Origin: Apoderus coryli
Taxonomy: Eukaryota > Arthropoda > Insecta > Coleoptera > Attelabidae
Direction: 5' to 3'
Length of the DNA: 64,000 nucleotides
NCBI GenBank assembly: GCA_911728435.2
Contig: OU452200.1
Coordinates: 2,013,130-2,077,129, forward strand
The first letter of the stretch is position 1; each line of letters opens with the position of its first letter. A program made the position numbers and the translations under genes. Below are positions 12,010 to 23,479 of this stretch, piece after piece. The notes under the pieces were generated by a model, which did not search any database, was not told where the DNA came from, and worked only from the letters and a program-made list of their open reading frames with translations.

Positions 12010-12795
12010 TTATACGTTATAAGGTTTTGTAAAAATAAGTTTAAATAATTAAATACTTTTAGTTAAAAATAACTTTTTCCTAGTCTAATTTTTCTGTTAT
12101 ATAGTTTTATAATGTACAGGATGAACCACACTAGATGCTTTCTTATGGGAACTACTACTACTACTAACTGTTTTTGTGAGAGATACAAAAGAAATAAAAT
12201 AAACCCACGTCCTCTGGGTATAATTTTTATTCCTTAAACTTTGGTAAATTTAGTTTAATATTCATTTGGACATTTACTGAATTTTGGTTGATTTCTTTTA
12301 TGGTGTAATTGAAATCAGAACAGATTTTTTGTAGCGCTTAAAATTCGCTTTTCAAATTTAGAGGGTGTCTCATAATTTATCCACCATAAGGACACAGAAG
12401 GTACTAGAGATCAAAATAAGAATATTTCCAATTTTTATTTCGAAAATGATGCATCACAGCAAAAACTTCAAGAGACACTTTTTAAGTTGAATTAATATGG
12501 CTTTAAAATGGTGATACTAGTTTTTGAAAAAACCAGTAGCGTACAGTTGTTATTACTAAACATAATATAGACCCGCCGCGCCGGCTATTGATATAAGTAT
12601 TTACTTGACTATAGTCATAACTAAGGCCGTTTGTCCTCATTTCTATAAACCTTTCCAGTTAATAAATATTGAACTATGCCTGTATACTTGAACGTAGCAA
12701 ATTTATGAATCACCTTATAATAAAAAGCCTACCACTGATATTACTTTGGAGTCAGGAAAAAACCGTCGGATGCTTTGCCACGCAAACAAGATTGT
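12010..12795. other. unassigned spacer
   Basis: AT-rich, with a short ACT microsatellite near 12152-12167. No gene or complete repeat was recognised. Confidence 0.4.
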
Positions 12796-12797
12796 GA

Positions 12798-13985
12798 AAT
12801 CCCATTGAAGTGGTCATTGCAGACCGTCAAAATTGGCTAAATGGGGAACCACGATTCCCAGAAACCACATCCGTCTGGTATACGGACGGCTCAAAAGGAA
12901 TAGAAGGGAACACAGGCATGGGAGTATACGGGCCTAATTGCAGGCTCTCTGAATCTCTCGGGAAAAGTCCCACTATATTCCAACCAGAGATCAACGCTAT
13001 TAATCGTTGTGCTCAAGAATGCCTGCAGAGATCAATATTATGTCAGACAGTCAAGCTGCGTTAAAAGCACTGAGGTCTTACACCTTCACGTCAAAACTAG
13101 CATGGGAATGCAAACAGACCCTAAAGCAACTGGCAGCTCAGGGGAAAAAGATTACTCTGACATGGGTGCCAGGACATGAAGGCATAGAGGGGAACGAAGC
13201 GGCGGACCAACTTGCAAAAGAGGGCGCAAACACTCCGTTCTGCTGCCCGGAACCCATCTTTGGCCTTCCAAAAAACCATATCAAGGAAGAACGTCAGAGA
13301 TGGGAAAAGGAACAACTTAAGTCCTACTGGAGAAACACTCCAGGCCTAAGAGAATCAAAAAGGTTTATCAAACCTTCAGAGGCCAACGCAGGGAAGCTTA
13401 ACCAACTGGAGAGAAGCGACCTAAGGCGAATTACAGGCCTTTTTACGGGACACCACCCAGTGAAGTACCATCTCAAAAAGATGGGCCTAACCGAGGACGA
13501 CACTTGTCGGTTTTGCGAAGACGCAACAGAGACAACAGAACACGTGCTCTGTGAATCCATGGCACTTTTCTGCCCCTAATACCCGACGAGGCAAGGAATT
13601 TAGCCCCCAGAGAAATTATCAACTTTATGAAAAGTGTGGGACAGCTGGGAAATTCATAGATTAGAGTCATTCACAAAAGAACTTCTGCAGGTCGAAGTGA
13701 GGGGAGGCGAAACCACCTAAACGACTCCGATGAAACAATCTTCAATCTACCACTGATATACATTATGTAGAATAGCAATAAAATCATGGTTCGTAAAACT
13801 AAAATCACCAAAATCGTCCTCTAACAACCAAACAGTTCAAGAGAATCAATCGGGTCCAAATTTTCGATCTTCCACAGAACCATAAGTTGCTATAAGAAAT
13901 CACCTAGTTTGTGCTTCCCTGTACCCAATAAATTTTGTAATACCAGGTGGCCAGACTGATTTATTTACAAGCTCTTTATTATTTT
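12798..13985 (+). pseudogene. LINE 3' part: RNase H domain and zinc-knuckle tail, copy A
   Basis: The translation gives an RNase HI domain with all four acidic positions visible: D in W-Y-T-D-G-S-K (about 12875), E in Q-P-E-I-N-A (about 12985), D in S-D-S-Q-A-A-L (about 13045) and D in N-E-A-A-D (about 13205). One frameshift near 13020-13040 separates the first two from the rest. The C-terminus carries C-x2-C-x8-H-x2-C (about 13507-13550) and stops at 13577-13579. A 3' UTR of about 400 bp follows with AATAAA near 13928. RNase H-bearing LINEs belong to the I/R1/LOA/Jockey-related group. The RT domain of this copy is missing. Confidence 0.8.
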
Positions 13986-14486
13986 ATAGTTACAGCAAGT
14001 AGCGCTCGCATCTGTCCTATTCATAAGTCGGCTGAAATCGATCAAATCAGAAACTATCGTCCTATTTCCATTTTACCCAATTTCGCTAAAGTATTTGAAA
14101 CTACACTTCACCGAAAAATATTTAACCAAGTAAAGCACGACATCGACTCTAAGCAGCATGGTTTCTTCGAGGGACGATCCACAGTCACTAATCTAACGTG
14201 TTTTTTCAGGACGTGTTTTCCGCTGTCGGTGGAGGCATGCAACTGGATGCTATTTACACCGACTTTTCGAAAGCGTTCGATAAACTTGATCACTTCCTGA
14301 TACTACAGAAGATGTGCAATATTGGCTTTGATGAGGATCTCCTGGTGTTTTTTTATACTTACCTAACTAATCGTAAACAGTTCGTTACATAATACAATGG
14401 ACATAGGTCTGATTATTTCATACCCACCAGTGGTGCCCCACAGGGCAGTTGTTTTGCTCCCCTTATTTTCTCCATTTTCATTAATG
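13986..14486 (+). pseudogene. LINE reverse transcriptase fragment
   Basis: It reads A-R-I-C-P-I-H-K then R-N-Y-R-P-I-S-I-L-P-N, F-S-K-A-F-D-K-L-D-H (about 14265-14293), and G-A-P-Q-G-S-C-F-A-P-L-I-F with F-I-N-D-I up to 14485. A frameshift lies near 14195-14205 and a stop near 14390. It ends abruptly at the start of RNase H copy B, before the Y-A-D-D box. The fragment differs in style from the neighbouring RNase H element, so the join is probably chimeric. Confidence 0.75.
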
Positions 14487-14817
14487 ACATCGGAACCCAT
14501 CTTTGGCCTTCCAAAAGGCCATATGAAGGAAGAACTTCGGAGATGGGAAAAGGAACAACTTAAGTCCTACTGGAGAAACACTCCAGGCCTAAGAGAATCA
14601 AAAAGGTTTATCAAACCTTCAGAGGCCAACGCAGGGAAGCTTATCCAACTGGAGAGAAGCGACCTAAGGCGAATTACAGGCCTTTTTACGGGACACCACC
14701 TAGTGAAGTACCATCTCAAAAAGATGGGCCTAACCGAGGACGACATTTGTCGGTTTTGCGAAGACGCAACAGAGACAACAGAACACGTGCTCTGTGAATG
14801 CATGGCACTTTTCTGCC
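14487..14817 (+). pseudogene. LINE RNase H C-terminal region, copy B (first half)
   Basis: Nearly identical to 13250-13577 (copy A), from E-P-I-F-G-L-P to the zinc-knuckle C-x2-C-x8-H-x2-C. The copy is cut after TTTCTGCC by the P-type element and resumes at 16071. Confidence 0.85.
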
Positions 14818-14995
14818 CTTAGATTAGGAAAGAGAGGGGATACCGCACGTTCGTATATCTGAATGTATGGCAAGTGTTACGCTTTTAATGCGGCGGCCAT
14901 TTTATAGGTGCTGAAAAACAGAAAACTACGTTTGCATTTTTGATGATTTTATTTGTGAAAATTGGGAATAGAAATTTATTTTGTATATTAATAAA

Positions 14996-15066
14996 ATGGT
15001 ACATTGTGTGGCTTTTGGATGCCCAAGTCGCAGTGAACAAAAGGAGTCCAGAATTTCGTTTAATAG
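14996..15066 (+). pseudogene. first exon of a THAP-domain P-element transposase
   Basis: ATG at 14996 opens a frame coding MVHCVAFGCPSRSEQ and on to R-I-S-F-N-R, followed by a GTAAAA donor at 15067. The C-x4-C pair and the following basic/aromatic residues match the N-terminal C2CH THAP finger of P-element transposases. No second exon (W, P and C-x2-H parts) was found before the nested LINE end. Confidence 0.65.
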
Positions 15067-15559
15067 GTAAAACTTAGAATGATGTATCAAGTCGCTTCTA
15101 GTTTTTATTAGTTTTTAATAATTATAAGTAATCTTTAGGCTATTATCTTTTAGTATGTAGTATAACAGGTTTCAGTTTACCTAATTAAAACTGTTTGATA
15201 CAACAATTCATTTAAAATCAACATGATAAAGCATTATTTATTGATAGAAACCTCTATAGATGTTTACTTTACCAGGGGCGTAGACATTATATTTTTCGAA
15301 AAAATTTGTTTTTTACACATTTTTGCGTTAAAAGTGAATAAAATAATGTCACTTTAGCTTTTTAATTCAATCTTTAGAACAACATGCACTAGATAGCCCA
15401 GCAAATCACATAATATACTTTTTAATAAAATCTATTTGTGTTAAATGTCTTAATGTTCGTGTATATTTCATAACAAAACTACAGTCTCAAAAATTAAATC
15501 CCATTCTCGAAATCAATTAACAAAACTCATTCTATTTAAAGGACAATAAAAACGGTATG

Positions 15560-15895
15560 TATTGGTGTTGTGTCTACTGCAGTACCTCTCACTCACAGAT
15601 TATCTCTAACCGAAAAATCAGCATTATATAATATGATAATTAGATTTGTGAACAAACTACCAATCAGTATCAAAGAAATAAATAGATTGAAGATATTTAA
15701 GAATGAAGTTAGGAAATTACTAGTGGAACTAGAACCATATCGATTGGCGGATTATTTTGATATGTAGTTAGGAGTATCATTTTTTTTTTGTTTTTCTCTT
15801 TTTTGACGTCGTTTCATTTATTTGTATGCTCGTGTGATTGTGGATATGTAGGTAGATTTATTTGAAATAAAGAATTGTTATTATTACTATTAATA
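15560..15895 (+). pseudogene. LINE 3' end nested in the P-type element
   Basis: An open frame ends L-S-L-T-E-K-S-A-L-Y-N, then N-K-L-P-I-S-I-K-E-I, L-K-I-F-K-N-E-V-R-K-L-L and a stop near 15765. This is the common C-terminal pattern (N-x-L-P-x-x-I-K) of CR1/L2-like LINEs. A 3' tail with AATAAA and TTATTATTA follows to about 15895. Confidence 0.7.
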
Positions 15896-16070
15896 CATCA
15901 ACATGCACATATCTTTTTTTATTAAAACTATTAATCAACAAAATTAAATAAAATTTCAAAAATATATCACATAAGTTATGTATGTTACGCCTCTGAATCT
16001 AAGGCATAAGTGCTAGGTGGTAACACAACGACCGGCACAGTTACGGGTCCACTCTCTTTCCTTGTCTAAG

Positions 16071-16510
16071 TTTCTGCCCCTAACACCCGACGAGGCTAGG
16101 AATTTAGCCCCCAGAGAAATTATCAACTTTATGAAAAGTGTGGGACAGCTGGGAAATTCATAGATTAGAGTCATTCACAAAAGATCTTCTGCAGGTCGAA
16201 GTGAGGGGAGGCCAAACCGCCTAAACGACTCCCATGAAACAATCTGCAATCTACCACTGATATACATTATGTAGAATAGCAATAAAATCATGGCTCGTAA
16301 AACTAAAATCTCCAAAATCGTCCTCAAACAACCCAACAGTTCAAGAGAATCAATTGGGTCCAATTTTCGATCTTCCACAGTACCATAAGTTGCTATAAAA
16401 AATCAGCTAGTTTGGGCTTCCTTGTACCCAATAAATTTTGTAATACCAGATGGCCAGACTGATTTATTTACAAGCTCTTTATTATTTTATAGTTACAGCA
16501 AATAGCGTTG
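16071..16510 (+). pseudogene. LINE copy B resumed (3' UTR)
   Basis: Continues copy B after the P-type element and matches 13570-13999 closely through AATAAATTTTGTAATACCAG and ATAGTTACAGCAA. Beyond TAGCG the two copies diverge. A short piece reading L-F-Y-S-L-P-N-N-I-K-Q-I (about 16536-16575) is a remnant of another LINE C-terminus. Confidence 0.8.
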
Positions 16511-16974
16511 AAATATATAATAACTGACTATATCAGGCACCTTTTTTACAGTCTGCCCAATAATATCAAACAAATTATGTGTAGTACCATAGTATAATAG
16601 ATGCTGTGGTACTATAAATTGTCCAAAAATACGTATAACTTAAGCGGCATAGTTTGTAGTTCCTTTGAGGTTTCTGTTACTTAAAAACACTTGAAAATTA
16701 TTATACTTTTTACCACAATAGATTACTACTCAAGGAGTTATTTGAGTGAAAACTGCCTTTGAGTTTTGTCTGGTTTGCCGCAAACGATTTTTTTAAATCT
16801 TATAATTATTATTAAGTATTGTTATATAGAAAAATTTAGTCGAGCAAAAGTTTGTGTACGAATAAACAAATGCTTCCGGTTGTTGCTGTTGTGTTTATAT
16901 TAAGCTCGAAAAGTTCTATAATTTATTATTCTAGATGAATTTTTTGTAATTGCTCAGAAACTTCGTATATTATA

Positions 16975-17163
16975 CAGAGGGTCCCTAAAGTAACGGAACG
17001 ATTATGTTCAAAATGGTAATTTTTAAAAGAAAGGCCGGGACACGTCGTATTTGATTTATGGTTAGCAATTTTGTAGTCGTATTTGATTCAAAATCTGTCT
17101 TTTTTTTTAAATGCACCATTTTGAAAATAATCGCACGTTCCGTTACTTAACGGTCACCGTGAA
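16975..17163. mobile_element. short MITE with inverted repeats
   Basis: Arms of ~40 bp: TAAGTAACGGAAC-like motifs (TAAAGTAACGGAACG at 16986-17000; GTTCCGTTACTTAACGG at 17139-17155) and CAAAATGG/CCATTTTG inside them. No ORF. Confidence 0.7.
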
Positions 17164-17170
17164 TACTTAG

Positions 17171-17482
17171 TGAGTATAAAGTGTGGAAACCCCTGTATAT
17201 TTCCGAAAATATATCGTTATTTTGAAAAAATTTTTAAAGAAAAGTTACTTGGTATAATTTTTGGTACAATTCTCGATTATTTTCTAATGTAACCCTATAA
17301 AAATTTTATATTGTCGTATCCAGAAATAAATTGTCTACGTAAAAATTAAAAGAAAAATATACCACGTCATTTAGCAAAAACAAAGTTGGTTGCCATAGCA
17401 ACAAATAACTTTCCTTAGATTTTTTTTTTCAAAATTGCAATTTTTTTCGGAAATATACAGGGGTTTCCACACTTTATACTCA
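17171..17482. mobile_element. MITE with ~38-bp near-perfect TIRs
   Basis: TGAGTATAAAGTGTGGAAAC at 17171-17190 and its reverse complement at 17463-17482. The arms continue through CCCCTGTATATTTCCGAAAA on each side. The ~230-bp interior is non-coding and AT-rich. Confidence 0.85.
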
Positions 17483-18555
17483 TTTTGTATATTAGAATAC
17501 AGTGACGTAGTCATTCTCATCTCAGCCCCATGATTTCTATATTTTGCACAAACAAAAAATATATCTCGCCACCATTGAAAGTGATTTTTAAAACAAATTT
17601 TGTGAACCTACAAAACAATTTTTTGTTCAATTTCTATTTAGCCTAAGTACTAATAAAAAAAACAATATAAAACTATTTTACATAATATATTTCACGAATA
17701 ATTAGAAACACAATTATTATGTAAATGGTAATAAATTTTAACATTCCAATACAATATAGACTAAGGCTACGTGAGTATGTACAGGGTGAGCAAAACTCGA
17801 TGTCCCAGCTCTGTTATGAGAAAATTAAAAACGATAGAAAAATTCTGAAAACAGATTCTTAAATGGGATTAAGTAACCTCCATTGTAACGGACATTTCAT
17901 TTTGTTTCCCAATTTGGAAACTAAAGTAAATGACGTCAACATTTTTTTTTTCCAGAAACATACCTATATTTTTATATAGTTCAAAAGAGCTAATTTTTCT
18001 AAGCAACTTTTGTAAAGAACAAAATTTGCTATCTTCATTCGTTAAAAAATTAAAAGCAAATTTGTAAAAAAAACTATTATCAAAAATCGCAACTTTCTTT
18101 TTATATCTGTCAATAATAAAACTAATGGTTGACAAATAGTTTTATCGTTATTTAATGTGTGCATTTTATGCGCATAACGAAAAAGTTGACATGTTATTTG
18201 TCAATCCGATTGAAAACGAAGGACATTTTGGCATTAACTTTAAGTCCAATGATGAAGCAATCGCTGAAACTGAGGCCGATTTTGAGGAGAAAGAGAAATC
18301 GTCATACTCGTTGTATTGCCCTCGAAGGGGTTGTACTATTGGCAATAAAAGTTCTTGTTGATTGCCTAATTTTGAAGAAAAAGCTGTTTGTTACTGGAAA
18401 AGACATTAACTTTGAAGAAATGGTTCATTACGAAGTTGAATTGATGAATTAATATCTATATATTAGTGATGGTCAGATGCATCCTCTTCACCGTATTCCA
18501 AATTCTTTTCTGCTACACCCAATTGATGAATTTGAAATTTCGGAAAATATAAAAA
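17483..18555. other. unassigned repeat-like region
   Basis: TACAGGGTGAGCAAAACTCG at about 17778-17797 looks like the left end of a TACAGGGTG-type element whose right end was not found. A frame at 18155-18361 (E-A-I-A-E-T-E-A-D-F-E-E-K) and an overlapping one to 18452 have no recognised domain. Confidence 0.35.
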
Positions 18556-18557
18556 AC

Positions 18558-19570
18558 TGCTATTTCTCATCTTACCTCTCTCATGTATGAGGCGCTAGAC
18601 AAAAGTAAGCATTCAGTTTGTGTTTTCCTAGATCTACAAAAGGCATTTGATACAGTTTGTCACGAATCACTGATCCAGCAACTTGAATCAATTGGTTTTA
18701 GGGGAAATGTTTTGGAGCTCTTAATAAGTTATATAACAGAAAGACACCAGTTTGTAAAAGTTTCTACCAAAATAAGCACTCCCCAGACAGTCACTTTTGG
18801 CGTTCCACAGGGCACTGTGCTTGGTCCAATACTATTCATAATGTACATAAATGACTTACTGACTGCTGACGTTACTGGAAAAATCATATCATTTGCTGAT
18901 GATACCGCAGTTTTTTATCAAGGTAATAGTTGGGAGAGTATAAAAACTATCGCTGAAAATAATTTAGGGAAAATAAAAAATATATTGGACCATAAGAAAC
19001 TTACTATTAACTCTAGCAAAACCTACTTCCTACATCATATGCGGGTTAATATATAAATTTAAACAGCTCAAGCATGTCTTACAACACAAGAGCAAATTGT
19101 ACAAGTCTATAAGTCTTTGGTAGAATCCATACTTAGATACGGTATTATAGGCTGGGGAGGAGTCCGAAGCAACTATTTACATCAGCAAGATATATTACAA
19201 AAAAGAAGAATTAAGGTAATTTTTCGTAAGGACTTACGATATTTTACAGAACTTTTATTTACAGAGACTAAACTATTTACGATTAGGCAACTATTCTGCC
19301 ATTCAGCATTAATACAAAAATATAAAGATTTAAAACAGAATCCTGAGCATGTAAATCATGATTATAATACTCGGGGTAGGAAAGAAGAACTTTTAGTGCT
19401 GGGTAAAAAATGTAAAACTATAGGACAACGCCATTACACATACCTATATAACATGAAAACTCAATTTGTTGGATAGAGAACTATTAAGACCATTTAGGAA
19501 ATATAATAAGGAAATTATTAACTGGATTGGATTGCAGGGTATTCAGCTTTATATAAATATGATGAACTGA
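18558..19570 (+). pseudogene. 5'-truncated LINE reverse transcriptase
   Basis: The frame from 18583 is open for 157 codons: C-V-F-L-D-L-Q-K-A-F-D-T, F-G-V-P-Q-G-T-V-L-G-P and the catalytic I-S-F-A-D-D-T-A-V-F-Y (about 18885-18917). After a break near 19057 it continues from 19117 with S-I-L-R-Y-G-I-I-G-W-G-G and H-D-Y-N-T-R-G-R, then shifts once more and ends at TGA 19568-19570. It starts inside the RT, with no endonuclease. The long intact stretch around the active site suggests a moderately young copy. Confidence 0.88.
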
Positions 19571-19642
19571 CTTTACTGTGTTTCTGTACTCTGCGCTGGA
19601 AATAGATAAGATTATAATGGTTGGGGAAGATTAACAATGATA

Positions 19643-20052
19643 GGGTTATTCTTTCGTACTGAACTAAGTGAACAATCTGAAAATTGTCAATTCATTCACG
19701 ATTGTGCGTATTCTTTCGACAGCGGTCACTTCTACCAAACTGATTAGAATTCCTCCAGTTAACAGTTCACCTCTTTAAAGTATTGAATATTGAGAGATAA
19801 TAATTGGAATATGATTTCGAATCAAACCAATAAATTGTAAAAGTTTAAAACATAGATATAATAATATCTTGGAAGAAATAATTTTCCAGTTTTCAGAGCA
19901 GATTTGGTTGTTTTCACAAGTTTTCGAGCTTAAGTGAAAGACAATCACAAAAAAGATGATATTTCGGTTTCGCCAAATATTCAGTTCAGTATAATGACAT
20001 TCAGTTTAATCACATTCACTTGTTCAGATCAATCACAACGAAAGAATAACCC
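19643..20052. mobile_element. foldback element with 15-bp perfect TIR
   Basis: GGGTTATTCTTTCGT (19643-19657) and ACGAAAGAATAACCC (20038-20052) are perfect inverted repeats. Weaker pairing continues inward (GTGAACAATCTGA against TCAGATCAATCAC). The 410-bp element has no ORF. Confidence 0.65.
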
Positions 20053-20867
20053 TGATATTGGAAATAATTTTGGAGGTAATTGTTATATTTATGATTACAG
20101 TTTAAATGAGTATGGACAGATTGTGTTTTTATTTGACATTATTTTAATTTTTTTTTTTTTGTTGTTGGTACTAGAATTGTAATAAGGGACAGTGGACGAA
20201 AATGGAGCGCACACAAGTTCCTACAAACTTAAGCGCAATATCTCTCATTTATTTGTTTAAACTTATGTATAATTAGATAAAAATAATAAAAAATATTCCT
20301 ATATTGACAAATAAACTAATTATTATTATTATTAGTAATAGAACATTAAAATTTAAATCCAAAACATGAACGTGTTGCTAAAAGAAATCGCCACAACATG
20401 GCGCGGTTTGACTGCATATGTCGGCATGATTGTTGTTTGTCAAAATCAGAATATGCAGAAAAAAAAATACACTACTTACTAAAAGCCCATGATACAAATG
20501 CTAAAAGCCTTAGGCGTTGGCTTATACACGGGCAAAAGAGGGGTGAGTCGTCGCTCTAAAATACATAATATGACATACAGACCCTATTTCTCAACAATTG
20601 CAGTCGTGCAGTTCAAAAGATAATCCCAAACTAAATTCAGCACTTATAATCGACCCCCTTTTGCTTCTCTATGCTGATTTTTTTATTATTATTATTAAGC
20701 TTTTCAACCCTCGAGGTGTATTTCAGTCGGATAATATGAAATATCGGTATAAAGAGGGTAGTTAACAAATTACTGTGCGGCTTGATGTATTAAGGAGGTG
20801 CAGATTTTGGAATGTCAATATCAGGCAAAAATATTAATTTTATAGTGTCGAATTAAATGTCATATTA
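20053..20867. other. unassigned spacer
   Basis: AT-rich, with short ATT microsatellites (20320-20340, 20685-20697). Nothing else was recognised. Confidence 0.35.
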
Positions 20868-20953
20868 TACAGGGTGTCCGGAAATGACGTGTACAACCGA
20901 ATAGCATAAATTCCTTGGCCGAAAATATTATGATTTAGGTCAACTTATCTATA

Positions 20954-21110
20954 CCGTCCCACCGGGAAGGGATTCGATCGATTATGGAGAAACTCCACAG
21001 TGGAACAATCTCAAAATCTGGTGTAGTACTTAGATAGATGGGTCCAATTCGGCTAAAATGTTTTCAAGAATCTAGCACTTCTATATATATTACGAAATGG
21101 CAGTATCTAA
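20954..21110 (+). repeat. dispersed repeat copy (also at 55455-55610)
   Basis: Shares GTCCCACCGGGAAGGGATTC, GATCGATTATGGAGAAACT and TGTTTTCAAGAATCTAG with 55455-55610. The palindrome that ends the second copy is decayed here. Confidence 0.8.
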
Positions 21111-21214
21111 TATGTTTTTAAACTAAATGAAAGTAAAACATAAACACAAGTTGTCTCGTGGCGAGATAGCAGCTAGGGGTTATATTATTGACAATATATA
21201 TATATAGCCCTTGT

Positions 21215-21800
21215 TTGACTAAAATTGCTGAGAACAAGATTCAGTTGATGCAGAATTCAGGCACACGGCTTGTATGTGGAATTCGTAGGGGTGAAAGAGG
21301 CTAGCAATAAGATTAAGGAAATCGGCTGGTTAAGAATGAAACAACGTCGGATTTTCATTCATTAATTTTGATTAATAAAATTGATCAGATGGAAATAGGC
21401 GGAATACTTATATGAAAGATTGAAGTTCCGGGGATCGGTGTATGATGTGAATATTTCTCATAAAACTGTCATTACGTCACCGCTAGACTCAACATCGATC
21501 TTTGAGCGGTCATTTTCCCATACGGTTTCAAAATATTACAACGCTCTACCGGAGAATATAAAAAGTTTACAGAGGCTTTCGTTTAAGAGCGATGACTGAC
21601 ACGTAATAGAACAAATTAATTTGTAAACATAAGCTACCTACTTAATTTGGCCAGCGAGGTAAAACTATTTTCAGATAGGCTAAAGCTAAAATATAAGTTA
21701 CGTTTAGGTTAAGTTAGGAAGCACTGCTTCAACTTTTATAAAAATGTCTTTTTTACTAATAAAGTCTGTATTTTTGTTGTGTTTATTATTATTATTATTA
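21215..21800 (+). pseudogene. LINE 3' end nested in the 20.9-kb element
   Basis: Broken frames include Q-L-M-Q-N-S-G-T-R-L-V-C-G-I and, near 21510-21590, S-K-Y-Y-N-A-L-P-E-N-I-K-S-L, the standard LINE C-terminal box. The 3' UTR (GGTTAAGTTAGGAAGCACTG, then AATAAAGT and TTATTATTATTATTA) also occurs in reverse at 59336-59430, so both are the same family. Confidence 0.75.
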
Positions 21801-22364
21801 AAAATCAGCCAATTATCTCAACATTTAACTGATACCACCACTCAAGGTTGTTTTCAATCACTATGACACACCACAAATATTTCTGAAATTGACAGCGATA
21901 TTATTATGTACTTAAATATTTTTACAAAAATGAATATACAGTACTGTGGCTAGAAACCGAAAACTATAATTATTCTTAGTCAGGACCTGACTTGTAACCC
22001 AAAATGGCGGCGTCATACGTCACAGTTTATTTCAAAGTGCCTTTAATGTTAGTAATGCCATATGGCAGATCGCTAGAGAAATACCTTAAGAGTATTTGTT
22101 GTTTGGCGGGAGATTTAAAACCAGCTGGATTTCTTATTATATTTAAAAAAGAACAAAGTATTCATTTACTGGTGACTGTTCAAGCACTGGGGCATTCACC
22201 CTAATCTATCAAATATTTTTCGATTTATTTGAAAAAACGTAAAAAAATATTCACTTTTAAAGCTGCCCAATCCACGCAATTGTGTATCTAGATAAGTTGG
22301 TCTAAATCATCATATTTTCGGCCAAAAAATTTGTGCTATTCATTTCCGGACACCCTGTATAATT

Positions 22365-22690
22365 TGAAAGGAACAAAATATGCAGTTTAAATGGCTAAAG
22401 TTTGGTTCATATTTTGAAACTGAGATCAAACAAAAAAATTAAAGATATGGACTCCACACAAAAACATCTATCAAACACCGTTTATATAGTTTCCGAGATA
22501 CGAGAGTGGTTCGAAAAGTGATTTTCTTGAAATCGGCCCTGTATATCGAAAACTACATGTGTCACCTAAAATATGATTAGGGCATCGTGAGTTCCCCCAA
22601 AAAGTAGCAACATGAGGCGAAAACCGCATCCCGCTAACTTATCCAACAATGGAGCTACCCCTCATCTAGTAGTATGATCATCGTCCAGAG
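22365..22690. other. unassigned repeat-like spacer
   Basis: Non-coding. CCCTGTATATCG near 22540 resembles an element end, but no partner was found. Confidence 0.3.
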
Positions 22691-22960
22691 CTTATATATC
22701 GTCCACCAAACAACAGGTCCATATCTTATGACATATTCGAAATAACAGTGGACCACGCACGGATCCCTGCGGTACACTAAGGCTGGATGTTGTCTATCTG
22801 TTAGCCAACTCTCTAAAACTCGAAAGTCTAGTCACAAAATATTCCCACAGGACTTCCGCCCGCATTTAGGCCATCGAAAAGCACTGTAATGTCGTCACAG
22901 TAGAAAAAATTATAATGTATTTATTTTCGACAATATACCGCTGATGTAAATCGTTAATAT
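22690..22960 (-). pseudogene. short RT fragments, rearranged
   Basis: On the minus strand a piece reading I-F-Y-C-D-D-I-T-V-L-F-D (about 22905-22870) precedes E-S-W-L-T-D-R and S-V-P-Q-G-S-V-R-G-P-L-L-F (about 22815-22730). In a normal RT the V-P-Q-G-S box comes before the Y-x-D-D box, so the order is inverted. Confidence 0.45.
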
Positions 22961-23479
22961 ATTACTCAAAGTCTATAGTCATGAGAAACAAAATCAAAAT
23001 AACAATGTTTCCAGCATTTATCAGCTGTCTAGTCGTCCAGCGACCAAATAAAACCACCTAAATTTGTTATATTTAAGTGCCCACTTCAAATCCTGTATAA
23101 CCAAAGTATAGGTAACAATTATGTTGACAAAGAGACTTGGATACTTTAAACTCTTTTAAACATTCGCTTTGTTGCCTTTAAACAATTGAAATGGCTGTGT
23201 GTCCCTTATAGCTGAGAGTATACCACACATTATGACCCCCTAAAATCCGCAATAATAATTATTATAAACAGGAGGGCGAGACAAAAACAATCCTTGTATT
23301 GCCTGTACAATTCTTTTAAATGTTACGAATGCATTTTCAATTAAACGTACTTGAATAAGATTGTTTTCAATAATGTTACTTTTTTATTTTATTCGCAAAT
23401 TGTGTATAGTAATTAGTCATGGTAAGGCTTAAATGAACAGAAAATATTAACTACATATTAAAATTCAATTGCTATATTT

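Larger units (their letters stand above)
14818..16070 (+). mobile_element. P-type DNA transposon remnant (1.25 kb) with 8-bp TSD
   Basis: The element interrupts LINE copy B, so copy A shows the empty site. TSD TTTCTGCC lies at 14810-14817 and 16071-16078. Inverted ends are CTTAGATTAGGAAAGAGAG (14818-14836) and the reverse complement of CTTAGACAAGGAAAGAGAG (16052-16070). An exon with a THAP-domain start lies inside. An 8-bp TSD plus a THAP domain fits the P superfamily; hAT also makes 8-bp TSDs but lacks THAP at the start of its transposase. No catalytic domain was found, so the copy is deleted. Confidence 0.75.
20870..22357. mobile_element. TACAGGGTG-type DNA element (1.49 kb), TA-flanked, with later insertions
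   Basis: The ends CAGGGTGTCCGGAAATGA (20870-20887) and its reverse complement (22340-22357) are each bordered by TA, as in Tc1/mariner insertions. The TIRs run ~80 bp, through TTGGCCGAAAATAT-ATGATTTAG and CAACTTATCT on both sides, with one ~10-bp indel. The interior is filled by other repeats: a repeat copy at 20954-21110 and a LINE end at 21215-21800. Confidence 0.75.

Noticed and set aside
13121..13670. Minus-strand frames across the RNase H LINE
   Set aside because: Shadows of the plus-strand RNase H frame; no independent motif.
18155..18452. Two overlapping plus-strand frames as a gene
   Set aside because: No domain, no splice context and no codon pattern that would set one frame apart; perhaps transposon debris.
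20970..21000. GGATTCGATCGATTA as a tRNA T-arm
   Set aside because: No cloverleaf can be built around it, and the same block is a dispersed repeat at 55.47 kb.
22004..22204. 66-codon frame beginning MAASYVTVYF
   Set aside because: It lies within the arm-proximal part of a TACAGGGTG-type element and has no recognised domain.
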